Counted from the first letter of the stretch, positions 27,648 to 36,846 are shown. The stretch: DNA of 64,000 nucleotides from Marinobacter iranensis (GCF_029207565.1 NZ_JANCMW010000011.1:62001-126000), one strand, 5' to 3'. The notes: generated by a model from the sequence alone, not told the origin. Program-made: numbers and translations.

Positions 27648-28699
27648 TGACCGGCCAGCCAGGACGGCCAGCGGTCGGTATTGTCTCTGACATCGTCCTG
27701 CAGCGTCATCGGCTGCAGGAAGCTACGTCCAGGTTCGGCCTGGACGTTTGCTTTTCAGGCGACCCCGATCGCCTGCAGGGTTACCCGGAATTTCCCGATG
27801 CCTGCCTGTGGCTGATTACCCTGGAAGACGAGGCCGACCATCCGGTCCTGTTTGATCACCTGCTTGAGAACACCGAAGCGCCAGTGCTTTTTGGCCTGGA
27901 CCCTGCCCCGAAACCCGGCACCACCGAGTACTTTCGCTGGGAGCGCCGATTGCTCGACAAGCTGGAGCAATCACTGGGGCACATTGAAAAGCTGGATTCG
28001 GCGGCCGCCATTGAGGAACTGGCCAACGAGCAGCCAAGAACGTCGGCATCACCCAGACTGCCCCACTGGATCCCGCCGGCCTCGGCGGATCTGCCGGCTG
28101 AAGAAGTCTGGATTCTGGGCGCCTCGCTTGGCGGGCCGGCCGCAGTCAAAACCTTCCTGGACAATCTGCCCCCAGGATTGCCAGTGGGGTTTGTCTATGC
28201 CCAGCATATCGACAACAATTTTACCGACGTACTGACCCGGGTACTCGGTCGCCATGCCCACTACAAACTGAAGCGGGCCGAAACCGGGTATCGCGTGCAC
28301 AATGGCGACGTGATACTGATGCCGGTCGAGCACGAATGGACCCTGGACGACAGTGGCGCACTCAAGGAAAGGGAAACACCCTGGCCAGGCCCCTACGGCC
28401 CGTCCATTGACCAGGTGTTGCTGAATATTGGGGACCATTACGGCTCCCGTTGCCATGCCATTATATTTTCCGGCATGGGCAACGACGGCGCCATTGCCGC
28501 GCCGCTGTTGAAAGCCTATGGTAGCCGCATATGGGTGCAGGAGAGCGGCAGCTGCGGTAACAGCTCAATGCCCGATTCCGTGGCAGCAACCGGGTGTTCC
28601 GTATATCGTGGCACACCGGAACAGCTCGCCAGCGAACTCGTCAAAACGATTGAAGAATCCTGCCTGCTCAAGGGCCGGCAAAAACGGGATTCCGCCTGA
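27647..28699 (+). CDS. chpB: CheB-type methylesterase ChpB
   Basis: Protein-glutamate methylesterase reversing PilK methylation; 350 residues. The C-terminal catalytic domain (from ~155) has the full triad: Ser160 in LGASLGGPAA, His187 in AQHIDNN, Asp280 in GMGNDGA. The N-terminal ~130 residues are a receiver-like domain without a recognisable phospho-acceptor. The ATG shares its first base with the chpA stop codon, showing translational coupling. Confidence 0.92.
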   Translation: MTGQPGRPAVGIVSDIVLQRHRLQEATSRFGLDVCFSGDPDRLQGYPEFPDACLWLITLEDEADHPVLFDHLLENTEAPVLFGLDPAPKPGTTEYFRWERRLLDKLEQSLGHIEKLDSAAAIEELANEQPRTSASPRLPHWIPPASADLPAEEVWILGASLGGPAAVKTFLDNLPPGLPVGFVYAQHIDNNFTDVLTRVLGRHAHYKLKRAETGYRVHNGDVILMPVEHEWTLDDSGALKERETPWPGPYGPSIDQVLLNIGDHYGSRCHAIIFSGMGNDGAIAAPLLKAYGSRIWVQESGSCGNSSMPDSVAATGCSVYRGTPEQLASELVKTIEESCLLKGRQKRDSA

Positions 28700-28709
28700 G
28701 GACCAAGTG

Positions 28710-29171
28710 ATGAACGACAACAGCCAAACCCTGCCCTGCGTAATGATACCGATGAGCGGAAAGCAACTGCTGTTACCCAACGTTTCGATTGCGGAAGTGG
28801 TGGACTTCGCCAGTTCCGAGCCCGCCGCCAATACACCGGAATGGCTGGTTGGCGAGCTTGACTGGCGTGGACTGAACCTGCCGGTTATCTCCTACGATGC
28901 CGCCAACGGTGGCAAATTGACCGTGCCGGGTGGTAACCGCGGTCGGATCGTGATTCTGAACACCATTGGCGATCACCATAACTCGGTACCCTTTATGGCC
29001 CTGATCACACAGGGCATCCCCAGCCAGACCCGCCTGACCGAAGACCAGGTGAAGAAGATTGACGGCGAAACCGGTCCCGCCGACCTGATGGTGGTGGAAG
29101 TCGAGGGTGAAACTGCCATTATTCCGGACCTTGGTTACCTGGAATCCCTGGCGCTGGAAGCACTGCGCTAA
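28710..29171 (+). CDS. chpC: CheW-like protein ChpC
   Basis: Second coupling protein of the Pil-Chp system; 153 residues with a single CheW domain (MIPMSGKQLLLPNVSIAEVV, LDWRGLNLPVISYD). In Pseudomonas ChpC feeds extra receptors into ChpA signalling. GAGGA is 6 bases before ATG 28710. It ends the operon; chpD and chpE, present next in P. aeruginosa, are absent and zur follows. Confidence 0.88.
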   Translation: MNDNSQTLPCVMIPMSGKQLLLPNVSIAEVVDFASSEPAANTPEWLVGELDWRGLNLPVISYDAANGGKLTVPGGNRGRIVILNTIGDHHNSVPFMALITQGIPSQTRLTEDQVKKIDGETGPADLMVVEVEGETAIIPDLGYLESLALEALR

Positions 29172-29191
29172 GCCGTCAATTGATCCTGTCT

Positions 29192-29217
29192 TGCCATCAC
29201 CAGTGGCACTGTTTTTT
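29192..29217 (+). terminator. Probable intrinsic terminator of the pil-chp operon
   Basis: TGCCA (29192-29196) and TGGCA (29204-29208) form a short stem with a 7-nt loop, followed by CTG and six Ts (29212-29217), 20 bp after the chpC stop. The stem is short, so efficiency is uncertain. Confidence 0.5.
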
Positions 29218-29220
29218 GCT

Positions 29221-29237
29221 AATGTTATAATGTTGCA
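29221..29237 (+). promoter_or_regulatory. Probable Zur operator overlapping the zur -10 element
   Basis: AATGTTATAATGTTGCA closely resembles the Zur box (E. coli znu operator core AATGTTATAATATCACA, 14 of 17 identical by my alignment). It contains a perfect -10 TATAAT (29226-29231) and lies 20 bp before the zur ATG. Zinc-loaded Zur bound here would block RNA polymerase, so zur-znuCB is probably autorepressed in zinc. Confidence 0.75.
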
Positions 29238-29257
29238 AATTTCACAGGACAGTGCCC

Positions 29258-29749
29258 ATGTCACCCAGCGCTCTTCCCTATCGGCCGCACAATCACGATG
29301 CTTGCGTCGCCCAGGCGCTGACGGAAGCCAGATCCATCTGTCAGCAGCACAACGCCCGCCTGACACCTACCCGTGAGCGGGTACTGGAGCTTATCTGGCA
29401 ATCCCATAAACCGCTTGGCGCCTACGACATCCTGGCCGTGTTGGCGGAGGACGGCCACAACGCCGCGCCACCCACCGTCTACCGCGCCCTGGACTTCCTG
29501 CAGCAGTATGGGCTGGTGCACCGCATCGCCTCGCTGAATGCGTTTATCGGCTGTACCCACGCGGGGAAAAGCCACAGCGGTATGTTCCTGATCTGCCGCT
29601 CCTGCAGCAACGTGCTGGAACTGACAGCGCCCGGCGTTGCCAGTGCCGTCAACACCGCCGCCGCGGAAGAATCGTTCCGGCCAGATGATGTGACCATTGA
29701 GGTGTCCGGCTACTGCCCTGGCTGCACATCGGACACCCCCCATGACTGA
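29258..29749 (+). CDS. zur: Fur-family zinc uptake regulator Zur
   Basis: Zinc-sensing repressor of 163 residues. It has a winged-helix DNA-binding half (LTPTRERVLELIWQ, APPTVYRALDFLQQYGLV) and a metal-binding half with two cysteine pairs for the structural zinc (CRSCSN and CPGC). The cysteine spacing and context with znuCB favour Zur over Fur. A Zur-like operator lies immediately upstream. Its end overlaps znuC by 8 bp. An ATG two codons upstream at 29252 is possible. Confidence 0.92.
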   Translation: MSPSALPYRPHNHDACVAQALTEARSICQQHNARLTPTRERVLELIWQSHKPLGAYDILAVLAEDGHNAAPPTVYRALDFLQQYGLVHRIASLNAFIGCTHAGKSHSGMFLICRSCSNVLELTAPGVASAVNTAAAEESFRPDDVTIEVSGYCPGCTSDTPHD

Positions 29750-30521
29750 AGCCCTGGTAGAACTCCACCGGTTAACCGTCAGTTTTGATAACCGGCCCGT
29801 GGTGGACCATGTGGACCTGCGGGTGCAGCGGGGGGATATCATCACCATTATCGGCCCGAATGGCGCCGGCAAAACCACGCTGATCAAGGCCGTGCTGGGC
29901 ATCCAATCGGTTTCAGGCGGCTCCCTGACCATGGCCCCGGGGCTCACCATCGGTTACGTACCCCAGCACCTGACCCTGGAAACCACGCTGCCACTCAGCG
30001 TAAAGCGTTTCATGCTGCTCAGTGGCCGCTCGCCCCGGGAATGCCAGGAGGCGCTCGCCAAGACAGGCGTGGAGCACCTGATCAATGCCTCGGTCCATCG
30101 CCTATCCGGTGGTGAGAAGCAACGGCTGCTCCTGGCCCGGGCGCTGGCCCGCAAGCCGGACCTGCTGGTGCTGGACGAGCCGGCACAGGGGGTGGACATC
30201 AACGGCCAGGCCGCCCTCTATGACCTGATCCGGAGCCTGCGTGACGAGCTGAACTGCGGTGTGATCATGATTTCCCATGACCTGCACCTGGTCATGGCGG
30301 CCACCGACAAGGTTATCTGTCTGAACCAGCACGTATGCTGCAGCGGCTACCCGGCGGACATTTCCCACGATCCCGCGTTCATTGAAACCTTCGGCCGCCC
30401 GGTGGCGGAAAGCCTGGCGGTGTACCATCACCACCACAACCACAGCCACGACCTGCACGGGGATGTGGTCTCCGGCGAACACGACGATGCCCACGGGGAG
30501 TGCACCCATGCCCATCATTGA
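29742..30521 (+). CDS. znuC: Zinc ABC transporter ATP-binding protein ZnuC
   Basis: ATPase of the high-affinity zinc importer; 259 residues. Walker A (GPNGAGKTT), signature (RLSGGEKQR) and Walker B (LLVLDEPAQGVD) are intact. The last ~30 residues are strikingly rich in His, Asp and Glu (YHHHHNHSHDLHG, ending CTHAHH), a likely cytosolic zinc-binding tail. The start overlaps zur by 8 bp. Confidence 0.95.
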   Translation: MTEALVELHRLTVSFDNRPVVDHVDLRVQRGDIITIIGPNGAGKTTLIKAVLGIQSVSGGSLTMAPGLTIGYVPQHLTLETTLPLSVKRFMLLSGRSPRECQEALAKTGVEHLINASVHRLSGGEKQRLLLARALARKPDLLVLDEPAQGVDINGQAALYDLIRSLRDELNCGVIMISHDLHLVMAATDKVICLNQHVCCSGYPADISHDPAFIETFGRPVAESLAVYHHHHNHSHDLHGDVVSGEHDDAHGECTHAHH

Positions 30522-31320
30522 TGCCGTGCTCGGAGATTTCTTCTGGCGCGCACTGATCGGCGGGCTTGGAGTAGCGCTTGTGGCGGGGCCACTGGGTTGC
30601 TTCGTGGTATGGCGGCGCATGGCCTATTTTGGCGACACTCTGGCTCACTCGGCGTTGCTCGGCATTGCCCTGAGCTTCCTGATCAGCGTTCCTCTCAACG
30701 TCGGGGTGATCGTGACCTGCGTGGTGCTGGCCATTGCATTGGTACTGTTTTCCCGCAGTAAGACCCTGGCCACCGATACCCTGCTGGGAATCCTTGCCCA
30801 CAGCGCCCTCGCTATTGGCCTGGTCACACTCAGTTTCATGCCGGACATCCGGGTGGACCTGACGGGGCTGCTGTTTGGCGATCTCCTCGCCATGAGCCGC
30901 AACGACCTGCTGTGGATCTACGGCGGGGCCTTGCTGATCCTGGCGTTACTGGCCACCCTCTGGCGTGGCCTGCTAATGAGCACCATCCACGAGGAACTGG
31001 CGCGGGTTGAGGGCGTGCCTGTCGAACGCCTGCGGCTGGTATTGATGCTGATGTTCTCGATCGTGATCGCGGTGGCCATGAAGATTGTCGGGGTACTGCT
31101 GATTACCGCCCTGTTGATCATTCCCGCCGCCACCGCGCGGCGACTGGCCGGCAACCCGGAACATATGGTGGGGCTGGCCATCCTGTTTGGATTTATTGCC
31201 GTCAGCGGCGGCCTGACCCTGTCCTGGCACCTGGATACGCCAGCAGGCCCCTCGGTGGTGGTTACGGCATTTTCTGTATTCCTGCTGGTCTACGGTTCGG
31301 CTCGGCAGGTCCAGGCCTGA
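30508..31320 (+). CDS. znuB: Zinc ABC transporter permease ZnuB
   Basis: Membrane permease of 270 residues with 7-8 transmembrane helices. It shows the family segments GPLGCFVVWRRMAYFGDTLA and ALLIIPAATARRLA. The start overlaps znuC by 14 bp, and GGGGAG precedes it. The periplasmic binding protein ZnuA is not encoded in this window and must be elsewhere. Confidence 0.95.
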   Translation: MPIIDAVLGDFFWRALIGGLGVALVAGPLGCFVVWRRMAYFGDTLAHSALLGIALSFLISVPLNVGVIVTCVVLAIALVLFSRSKTLATDTLLGILAHSALAIGLVTLSFMPDIRVDLTGLLFGDLLAMSRNDLLWIYGGALLILALLATLWRGLLMSTIHEELARVEGVPVERLRLVLMLMFSIVIAVAMKIVGVLLITALLIIPAATARRLAGNPEHMVGLAILFGFIAVSGGLTLSWHLDTPAGPSVVVTAFSVFLLVYGSARQVQA

Positions 31321-31423
31321 GAGTGGTGATTCAGGGGGCAAAGTTTCCCTGGGCCGGGGCAGTGGTCTAAAGTATAGGAGCAGGAAGTTTCCCATACTTT
31401 CGCCAACGGTTGCGGACTAACCT

Positions 31424-32458
31424 ATGGAAAGCCCACGATTAACAGGGACAGGACACGTTCTGGCGCTGCCACACCTTTGGGCGCCACTGCTGGTATTCTT
31501 TGCCGGCCTGGTTGTTACCGGCCTGACAGCGCAGGCGCTCGAGGAGCAGTCCCGCTCCCTCACTGAACAGGTTTACCGCAAGCAGCACAACACGCTGGTC
31601 GCCCGGTTGCGTGGGTATGACGAGCTTCCGCCGCTGTACACCGACGGAGTTACTCCAACCAGGACCATCAATGACTCTGCCCCTGCTGAGCTGTGGCTGG
31701 CGACCGTGTTCAAGGGTACGGTACCCCGAATGCTCAATCTGCGGGTGGATACGCTGGAACGGCATACCAAAACCCCTTTATTTCAGGCTATACGCGCTAA
31801 CAGCCCGGACCGGTCACAGTCACTGCGATCTGAGGTAACAATCAGCGAACACCGATGGCTGGTGACAACGCTGCCCGACACCGACTTCCTGAATCAACCT
31901 GCCCACCGGTCGTTTCGCTTTGTCTGGTTTGCGGGGCTGGTAGTGACCCTGCTGGCAACGGCCGTGGTGATATTCCTTTGCTTGCGGATCCGGCGTTGGC
32001 AGGGCCATTACCGTAACGCCGACAAGGTAACACGGGAATACGAGCAGCAACTGAATAACATGCAGGTCGAGAAGTCGATCCTGCGGCAGGCGCTGAACGA
32101 CAGTGAACAACGCAGCCGGGACCTGGTGGCGCTGTCCGGCGCCACTATCTGTGAGCTGGATGAACAGGCCCGGACGGGATACATCTCACTCCAGGTGGCG
32201 GACCTGCTGCAGAAAGCACCGGCCGATCTGGCCGGAATGCCCTTCGAGCAGCTGGTAGACCCGGCCTGCCTCGACAATTTCCGCAGGACACTCGAGGCTG
32301 CGCGGCAGGAACGGCAGATACAGCGAATTGACCTGAAACTGCTGGACGCCGACGATCGCCAGGTTCCGGTCACCCTGCGGGTCCTGGCGCTGCGGGATAC
32401 GCTACACGGTTTCAGCGGCTATCGGCTGAGCCTTCAGCCCGGCATTCAGGCGCCCTGA
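31424..32458 (+). CDS. Membrane-bound PAS-domain protein without output domain
   Basis: Protein of 344 residues, not matched to a named family. It has TM1 at ~17-39, a ~120-residue periplasmic domain, TM2 at ~166-188, a charged coiled coil (~195-235) and a PAS-like domain to the end (AGMPFEQLVDPACLDNFRRT). No kinase, GGDEF or MCP domain follows. The next gene is convergent and overlaps its stop by 13 bp. It could sense a periplasmic cue and pass it to a partner. A scatter of c-di-GMP genes nearby may be relevant, but nothing proves it. Confidence 0.7.
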   Translation: MESPRLTGTGHVLALPHLWAPLLVFFAGLVVTGLTAQALEEQSRSLTEQVYRKQHNTLVARLRGYDELPPLYTDGVTPTRTINDSAPAELWLATVFKGTVPRMLNLRVDTLERHTKTPLFQAIRANSPDRSQSLRSEVTISEHRWLVTTLPDTDFLNQPAHRSFRFVWFAGLVVTLLATAVVIFLCLRIRRWQGHYRNADKVTREYEQQLNNMQVEKSILRQALNDSEQRSRDLVALSGATICELDEQARTGYISLQVADLLQKAPADLAGMPFEQLVDPACLDNFRRTLEAARQERQIQRIDLKLLDADDRQVPVTLRVLALRDTLHGFSGYRLSLQPGIQAP

Positions 32459-32703
32459 TCCAGGGTTTTGTGGGTACCATCGCACAGGGGCGGGTTACCG
32501 GTGTGTTTGCAGCCACAAAACCACACCCATTCTTTCTTTTCGGCGGTGTATTTGACCGGTGTAAACCCTGTACCCTTGTGGGAACCGTCGCAGAATGGCT
32601 GGCTGTTGCTGCGGCCACAGGCGCACCAGAAGTAGTTCTTGCCGCCTTCCACCAGCACTGAGCATGGCGTGGTTCTGGGTGTTTTCGGTTTCTCATCAGT
32701 CAT
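32446..32703 (-). CDS. CDGSH-type iron-sulfur protein with two motifs
   Basis: Small protein of 85 residues with two CDGSH-type [2Fe-2S] sites. The first has Cys27, Cys29, Cys38 and His42 (FCDGSHKGT); the second has Cys63, Cys65, Cys74 and His78 (LCDGTHKT). The 3Cys-1His ligand set is complete in both. It is a probable redox or Fe-S transfer protein, related to the MitoNEET/Miner2 type. The coding end overlaps the stop of the convergent PAS gene. Confidence 0.92.
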   Translation of the reverse strand: MTDEKPKTPRTTPCSVLVEGGKNYFWCACGRSNSQPFCDGSHKGTGFTPVKYTAEKKEWVWFCGCKHTGNPPLCDGTHKTLDQGA

Positions 32704-32821
32704 CGGGGAGCCCCTGCTTTATTTTTCTGAATTCCTTCGCAGTATAGTCAACGCGTTGTCTGCTGCCTCCCCCAAACCCACAGGCTGGAACCCAGTCAAA
32801 GGCAACACGAGTTTCAACTGT

Positions 32822-33916
32822 TCAGCGCTTCCCATCCAATGGCCGCAAAACGTCTTTAATGCGCCCCGAATCCACCAGTTCCATGAACTCGTCGCCCAGG
32901 CGGTCACTCTCGGCAATCGCCTTGCGCCACGCCTGCTCGCGGCCGGCATCGTCGCCGATGTAGCGCTCGAAGTCCTTGCGGTCCGGCAGCTTCCGATCCG
33001 GCAGGCTTTCCAGGTATTCCGGTGACGGCGACACCAGCAGCACATCCTGCAAGCGGGTGGCGTCACCCCGGCGCCAGGGCAGGGTCTTGTCGAACCAGCC
33101 GGGAACCACCTTGTCGGTGAAATGAGGGTACAGAATCACGCCGGGCTGCTCATAGGGAAGGTCCAGATGGTAATCCAACAGGCCGCCGTCGCGGTATAAC
33201 CCATCAGGGGCGCCCGGGATATTGCGGACCCCGGACATCACCAGGGGAATGGACGCGGAGGCCAGCAGGGCGGGCATCAGGTTGTCGCGGCTCAGGGGCA
33301 CTTCATGGCTTGGAAAATCCACCAGTTTGGCCAATGGTGCTTTTAGCCGGGCATCGTGGATGATCCCCCGTTCCATGTATCGTCCGAGGTGGCGGCGGCT
33401 GACCATGTTGGCGCTGATGGCGTTCATCAGGCCCAGGCTGAGGCGGCCTTTGGTCTCATGCTCCAGCATGCCGCGGCTGCGGACAACCACGATGTTCAGG
33501 CGGTACCAGGGGTGGTTGAGGATATGGTCTTCACAACCGGCCAGCAGCTCTTCCAGGAACAGCACGCTCTTGCGGCTGATTTCCGCCATACTGACTCCCT
33601 TGGCAAAGCGCTGGGAGGTGTACAGGTCCGCCAGCCGGGACAGTTGGGCCTTGGGATTGTCCGATGAGGCCACCGCGGCAAACCGCCAGCTGCCAATGGA
33701 AGAACCAATCAGCGAGCGTTCCTGGGCCACCCGGGGCAGGAAGTCGCCAAAGATGGCCTTGTCCAGGCCGGAAATACCCAGTGCTTTGGGGCCGCCGGCA
33801 GCCCCAGGAACGACATGCACATCACCCGCTGTAAAGGGTTGATCCCGCAGCCTTTCCAGGGCGCGACGGCCGGCACGGATGGTCAAGGCGGGAGGACGGG
33901 TATGTACGGCGGTCAT
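32822..33916 (-). CDS. Patatin-like phospholipase family protein
   Basis: Lipid acyl hydrolase of 364 residues. It has a glycine-rich oxyanion region (VPGAAGGPKALG), the nucleophile elbow GSSIG with Ser73, and the catalytic dyad aspartate in YRDGGLLDYH, so the Ser-Asp dyad is complete. AAGGAG lies 5 bases upstream. No signal peptide, so probably cytosolic or membrane-associated. The CDGSH gene follows 118 bp later on the same strand. The physiological lipid is unknown. Confidence 0.85.
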   Translation of the reverse strand: MTAVHTRPPALTIRAGRRALERLRDQPFTAGDVHVVPGAAGGPKALGISGLDKAIFGDFLPRVAQERSLIGSSIGSWRFAAVASSDNPKAQLSRLADLYTSQRFAKGVSMAEISRKSVLFLEELLAGCEDHILNHPWYRLNIVVVRSRGMLEHETKGRLSLGLMNAISANMVSRRHLGRYMERGIIHDARLKAPLAKLVDFPSHEVPLSRDNLMPALLASASIPLVMSGVRNIPGAPDGLYRDGGLLDYHLDLPYEQPGVILYPHFTDKVVPGWFDKTLPWRRGDATRLQDVLLVSPSPEYLESLPDRKLPDRKDFERYIGDDAGREQAWRKAIAESDRLGDEFMELVDSGRIKDVLRPLDGKR

Positions 33917-34090
33917 GACGGCTCCTTGTTCTGGGCCCGCCAGTCTAGCGAACTGGGAGCCAGGCAGCCATAGTCCCGCTGGCGCCCATCACCAGACAGA
34001 AAACCAGCTTCCTTCCCCGGAAGGTCGTGCTAGACTTCGGGATAGACCGGATTGGAAGTACGGGCCCACCACAAACAGCGGGAGTATGCT

Positions 34091-35161
34091 GTGAATCCTC
34101 TTGCCACTACTAACAACCTGGCCACCAACCCCACACTTGCGGTACTTGGCTTCAAGCGCCAGATCGTTTACCACCTGCACTTCTGGGCGCTCGTTGCTGT
34201 GGCTCCCCTGGTGATGGTGCAGTGGCAACAGGGCAACATTCTGTTGGCTCTGCTTCTTATCCTGTTCTGCCTGAATGCGGTTGCCGTTATTGCATTCCTG
34301 CGGTTTCGCAGTATCTATTTCCTGCAGGGGCGGCTGTTCCCCATACTGGCGGTGATTTGCGCCGTCTATTCCACCGTGATTAATGGTCACGCGGGGCTCT
34401 ACTGGTCCTACCCCGCAGCCGCTGCGGTGTTTTTCCTGCTACCTCTGCGGGAAGCCACTGTCAGCAATATCATATTTGTGGCCAGCATGTCTGTGGTGTC
34501 GTTTATCACGTTTCCGGAGGCAGATTTCTGGCGTATTACCTTTTCGCTGGGTCTGACCTGCCTGTTCGTTATGATTTTTGCCTGGCTGGTGGGCCGTTTG
34601 CAGGCGGAACTGACGCGCCTTGCCACCACGGACCCGTTGACCGGCTGCCTCAATCGCTCCCAACTGGCAGATATCCTTAACGGACAGATCCAGATGCGTG
34701 AGCGTTATGAAAGGGTTTCAAGCCTGATACTACTGGATCTGGATTACTTCAAGACGATCAACGACCGATGGGGGCACATGGCCGGTGATCGCGTGCTGCA
34801 GGAACTTTCACACCGCCTCAGCAAACGGTTGAGGGAAAGTGACCGCCTGTTCCGCATCGGCGGAGAGGAATTCATGCTGGTTCTGCCCGAGACCCGCCAG
34901 AAAGACGCCGACAAGGTGGCGAGAGAACTGCTGACGAGCATCAGTGCCCGCCCCTTCGTGGAAGGCATACAGATCACCGCCAGCGCCAGTGTGGCGGAAG
35001 TGGGCAAAGGTGAGACCTGGTCGGTCTGGCTGAATCGGGCGGACCAGGCGCTCTATGAAGCCAAGGCCAGGGGCCGCAACCAGGCGGTCAGCGCCGCAAG
35101 GCAACTGAACGAGGAGCCACCTGAAGACGCTGACGGCACAACTCTGGCCGCCGACCTGTAG
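34091..35161 (+). CDS. Membrane diguanylate cyclase (GGDEF domain)
   Basis: Protein of 356 residues making c-di-GMP. About six transmembrane helices fill residues 30-180, forming a MASE-like sensor. A GGDEF domain follows (TTDPLTGCLNRSQLADIL, LDLDYFKTINDRWGHMAGD, active site GGEEF). The start is GTG 34091, with GGGAG 6 bases upstream. It is divergent from the patatin gene (174-bp gap) and convergent with the next hydrolase (7-bp gap). Substituted GGEEF sites are usually active. Confidence 0.9.
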   Translation: MNPLATTNNLATNPTLAVLGFKRQIVYHLHFWALVAVAPLVMVQWQQGNILLALLLILFCLNAVAVIAFLRFRSIYFLQGRLFPILAVICAVYSTVINGHAGLYWSYPAAAAVFFLLPLREATVSNIIFVASMSVVSFITFPEADFWRITFSLGLTCLFVMIFAWLVGRLQAELTRLATTDPLTGCLNRSQLADILNGQIQMRERYERVSSLILLDLDYFKTINDRWGHMAGDRVLQELSHRLSKRLRESDRLFRIGGEEFMLVLPETRQKDADKVARELLTSISARPFVEGIQITASASVAEVGKGETWSVWLNRADQALYEAKARGRNQAVSAARQLNEEPPEDADGTTLAADL

Positions 35162-35168
35162 CCATGGC

Positions 35169-36086
35169 TTATTCCGGTTGCTTGCAGAAGTCCCGCCAGG
35201 CCCGATAAACCTCACCCGCAGCCTCGAAATGGGGATAGTGGCCGACATTACGGAGACTGACCACATCGGCATTCGGAACAAGCTCCCGATAACGTCTGGC
35301 CATGGCTGAACCGGAAACCGGATCAGCAACTCCTGATATCAGTCTCATCGGTTGCCCGGCCTTCTGTAGCGCCCCCACCCAGCGGTTGCGGTGACAGCGA
35401 CGCTCTTCCATGAAGTGGATCAGGTTGTGGAGAATGCCACGGCCGTTGTTGTAGGTCAGCAGGTGCCAGAAGTCATCCATATCCTTCTGCGAAGGCGGGT
35501 TCTCATGGCTGAACAGGCGACGGAAATTGCGTTCGAAGGTCCGCCGGGTAAGGCCGCGGCTGATCAGCCCCCCAAGAGGACTGCCCAACAGTTTCTGGAT
35601 CAACAGCGGGCTGTGGACTTCCGGGAACAGAGCTCCATTGAGAAAGCCGACCCGGGTAATGGCGAACGGCAGCAGCCCTTCCTGATCACGTGCCAGCAGT
35701 TCCTGAGCCACACTGCAGCCGTAATCATGGGCAAAAAGGCTGACGTTTTTCAGGCCCAGGCCCGCGATCCACCCTTCAAACAGGTCGGCCTGATCTTCGA
35801 TGCTGTAATCGTAAAGGGCCGGCTTATCAGAAAAGCCAAACCCCAGCATGTCCAGGGTGAACAGGGAGTGATGCTGAACCAGCATTGGCCACAGCCGGCT
35901 CCAATCCCAGCTTGCGGTTGGGAAGCCATGAAGCAGCACCAGGGGATCACCCTGGCCCGCCATCCTGCTGAAAATGGCGTGGCCGCCATAGGAGAACCAC
36001 TTGCCTCCCTGTTGCCACCATTCCAGGGTCGCATTCCCTGCGCCGGGGAAGGCGGCACCCCGGACTCCCGGTATTACCTGTTCCAT
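35169..36086 (-). CDS. Alpha/beta hydrolase with aspartate nucleophile, haloalkane dehalogenase/epoxide hydrolase-like
   Basis: Protein of 305 residues with the HGFPTASW oxyanion loop. The nucleophile elbow reads FAHDYGCSV, placing Asp121 where lipases carry Ser. An aspartate elbow (HD-aromatic-G) is the mark of haloalkane dehalogenases and epoxide hydrolases. The C-terminal histidine is in RNVGHYPHFE, and SGVADPV supplies the acidic residue. No signal peptide. The substrate is unknown. Confidence 0.8.
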   Translation of the reverse strand: MEQVIPGVRGAAFPGAGNATLEWWQQGGKWFSYGGHAIFSRMAGQGDPLVLLHGFPTASWDWSRLWPMLVQHHSLFTLDMLGFGFSDKPALYDYSIEDQADLFEGWIAGLGLKNVSLFAHDYGCSVAQELLARDQEGLLPFAITRVGFLNGALFPEVHSPLLIQKLLGSPLGGLISRGLTRRTFERNFRRLFSHENPPSQKDMDDFWHLLTYNNGRGILHNLIHFMEERRCHRNRWVGALQKAGQPMRLISGVADPVSGSAMARRYRELVPNADVVSLRNVGHYPHFEAAGEVYRAWRDFCKQPE

Positions 36087-36279
36087 TGCGGTTTCCTGAA
36101 ACCTGCCTGAAACTGAAACTCTAAATCAAACCAACCGCCCCTGCCAGATCTGGTCTGACAATTTGCGAACCAGAACATTCAGGGTGGTCTTTTCGCCTTC
36201 CTTAGTCGTAGATCTGGAGGACGCGAGCAAATTCCCTTAAGCTTTCGCCCCTGAACTGATTCTTAAACCGGAAGCAACC

Positions 36280-36846
36280 ATGACCAACAAGCTTGACGAC
36301 CTGGCCAGCCATTTTCAGCAGATCATCGCGGGCCTGGGCGAAAATCCTGACCGAGAGGGACTGCAGGACACACCCATACGGGCTGCCAAGGCCATGCAGT
36401 TCCTGACGCAGGGTTACAAACAAAGCCTGGACACACTGGTCAACGATGCGGTTTTCGAGTCCGCCATGGACGAAATGGTGGTGGTTCAGGACATCGAGCT
36501 TTACAGCATGTGCGAACACCACATGCTGCCGTTTATCGGGAAGTGCCATATTGCCTACCTGCCCCAGGGCAAGGTGCTTGGCCTGTCCAAGTTTGCCCGT
36601 ATCGTCGACATGTATGCCCGTCGGTTACAGATTCAGGAAAACCTGACTCGCGAGATTGCCGAGGCTATTGAGACCGTGACCGGCGCCAAGGGTGTGGCCG
36701 TGGTTATCGAAGCCCAGCATATGTGCATGATGATGAGGGGCGTGGAGAAACAGAATTCCCGTATGAAAACCTCGATGATGCTGGGCCAGTTCCGAAAGTC
36801 ACAAGCCACGCGGACTGAGTTCCTGACGCTGATTCGGGATCGCTGA
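36280..36846 (+). CDS. folE: GTP cyclohydrolase I
   Basis: Converts GTP to 7,8-dihydroneopterin triphosphate, first step of folate and monapterin synthesis; 188 residues. Zinc ligands are present in [11 protein letters not shown] and [10 protein letters not shown], and the C-terminal [11 protein letters not shown] is typical. It is followed by folX after 26 bp, so the pair probably supports tetrahydromonapterin formation as in Pseudomonas. The 193 bp upstream, facing a divergent hydrolase, shows no clear operator. Confidence 0.95.
   Translation: MTNKLDDLASHFQQIIAGLGENPDREGLQDTPIRAAKAMQFLTQGYKQSLDTLVNDAVFESAMDEMVVVQDIELYSMCEHHMLPFIGKCHIAYLPQGKVLGLSKFARIVDMYARRLQIQENLTREIAEAIETVTGAKGVAVVIEAQHMCMMMRGVEKQNSRMKTSMMLGQFRKSQATRTEFLTLIRDR

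Noticed and set aside
31332..31351. CAGGG/CCCTG hairpin after znuB as a terminator
   Set aside because: Only five pairs with a 10-nt loop and no T-run; too weak to call.
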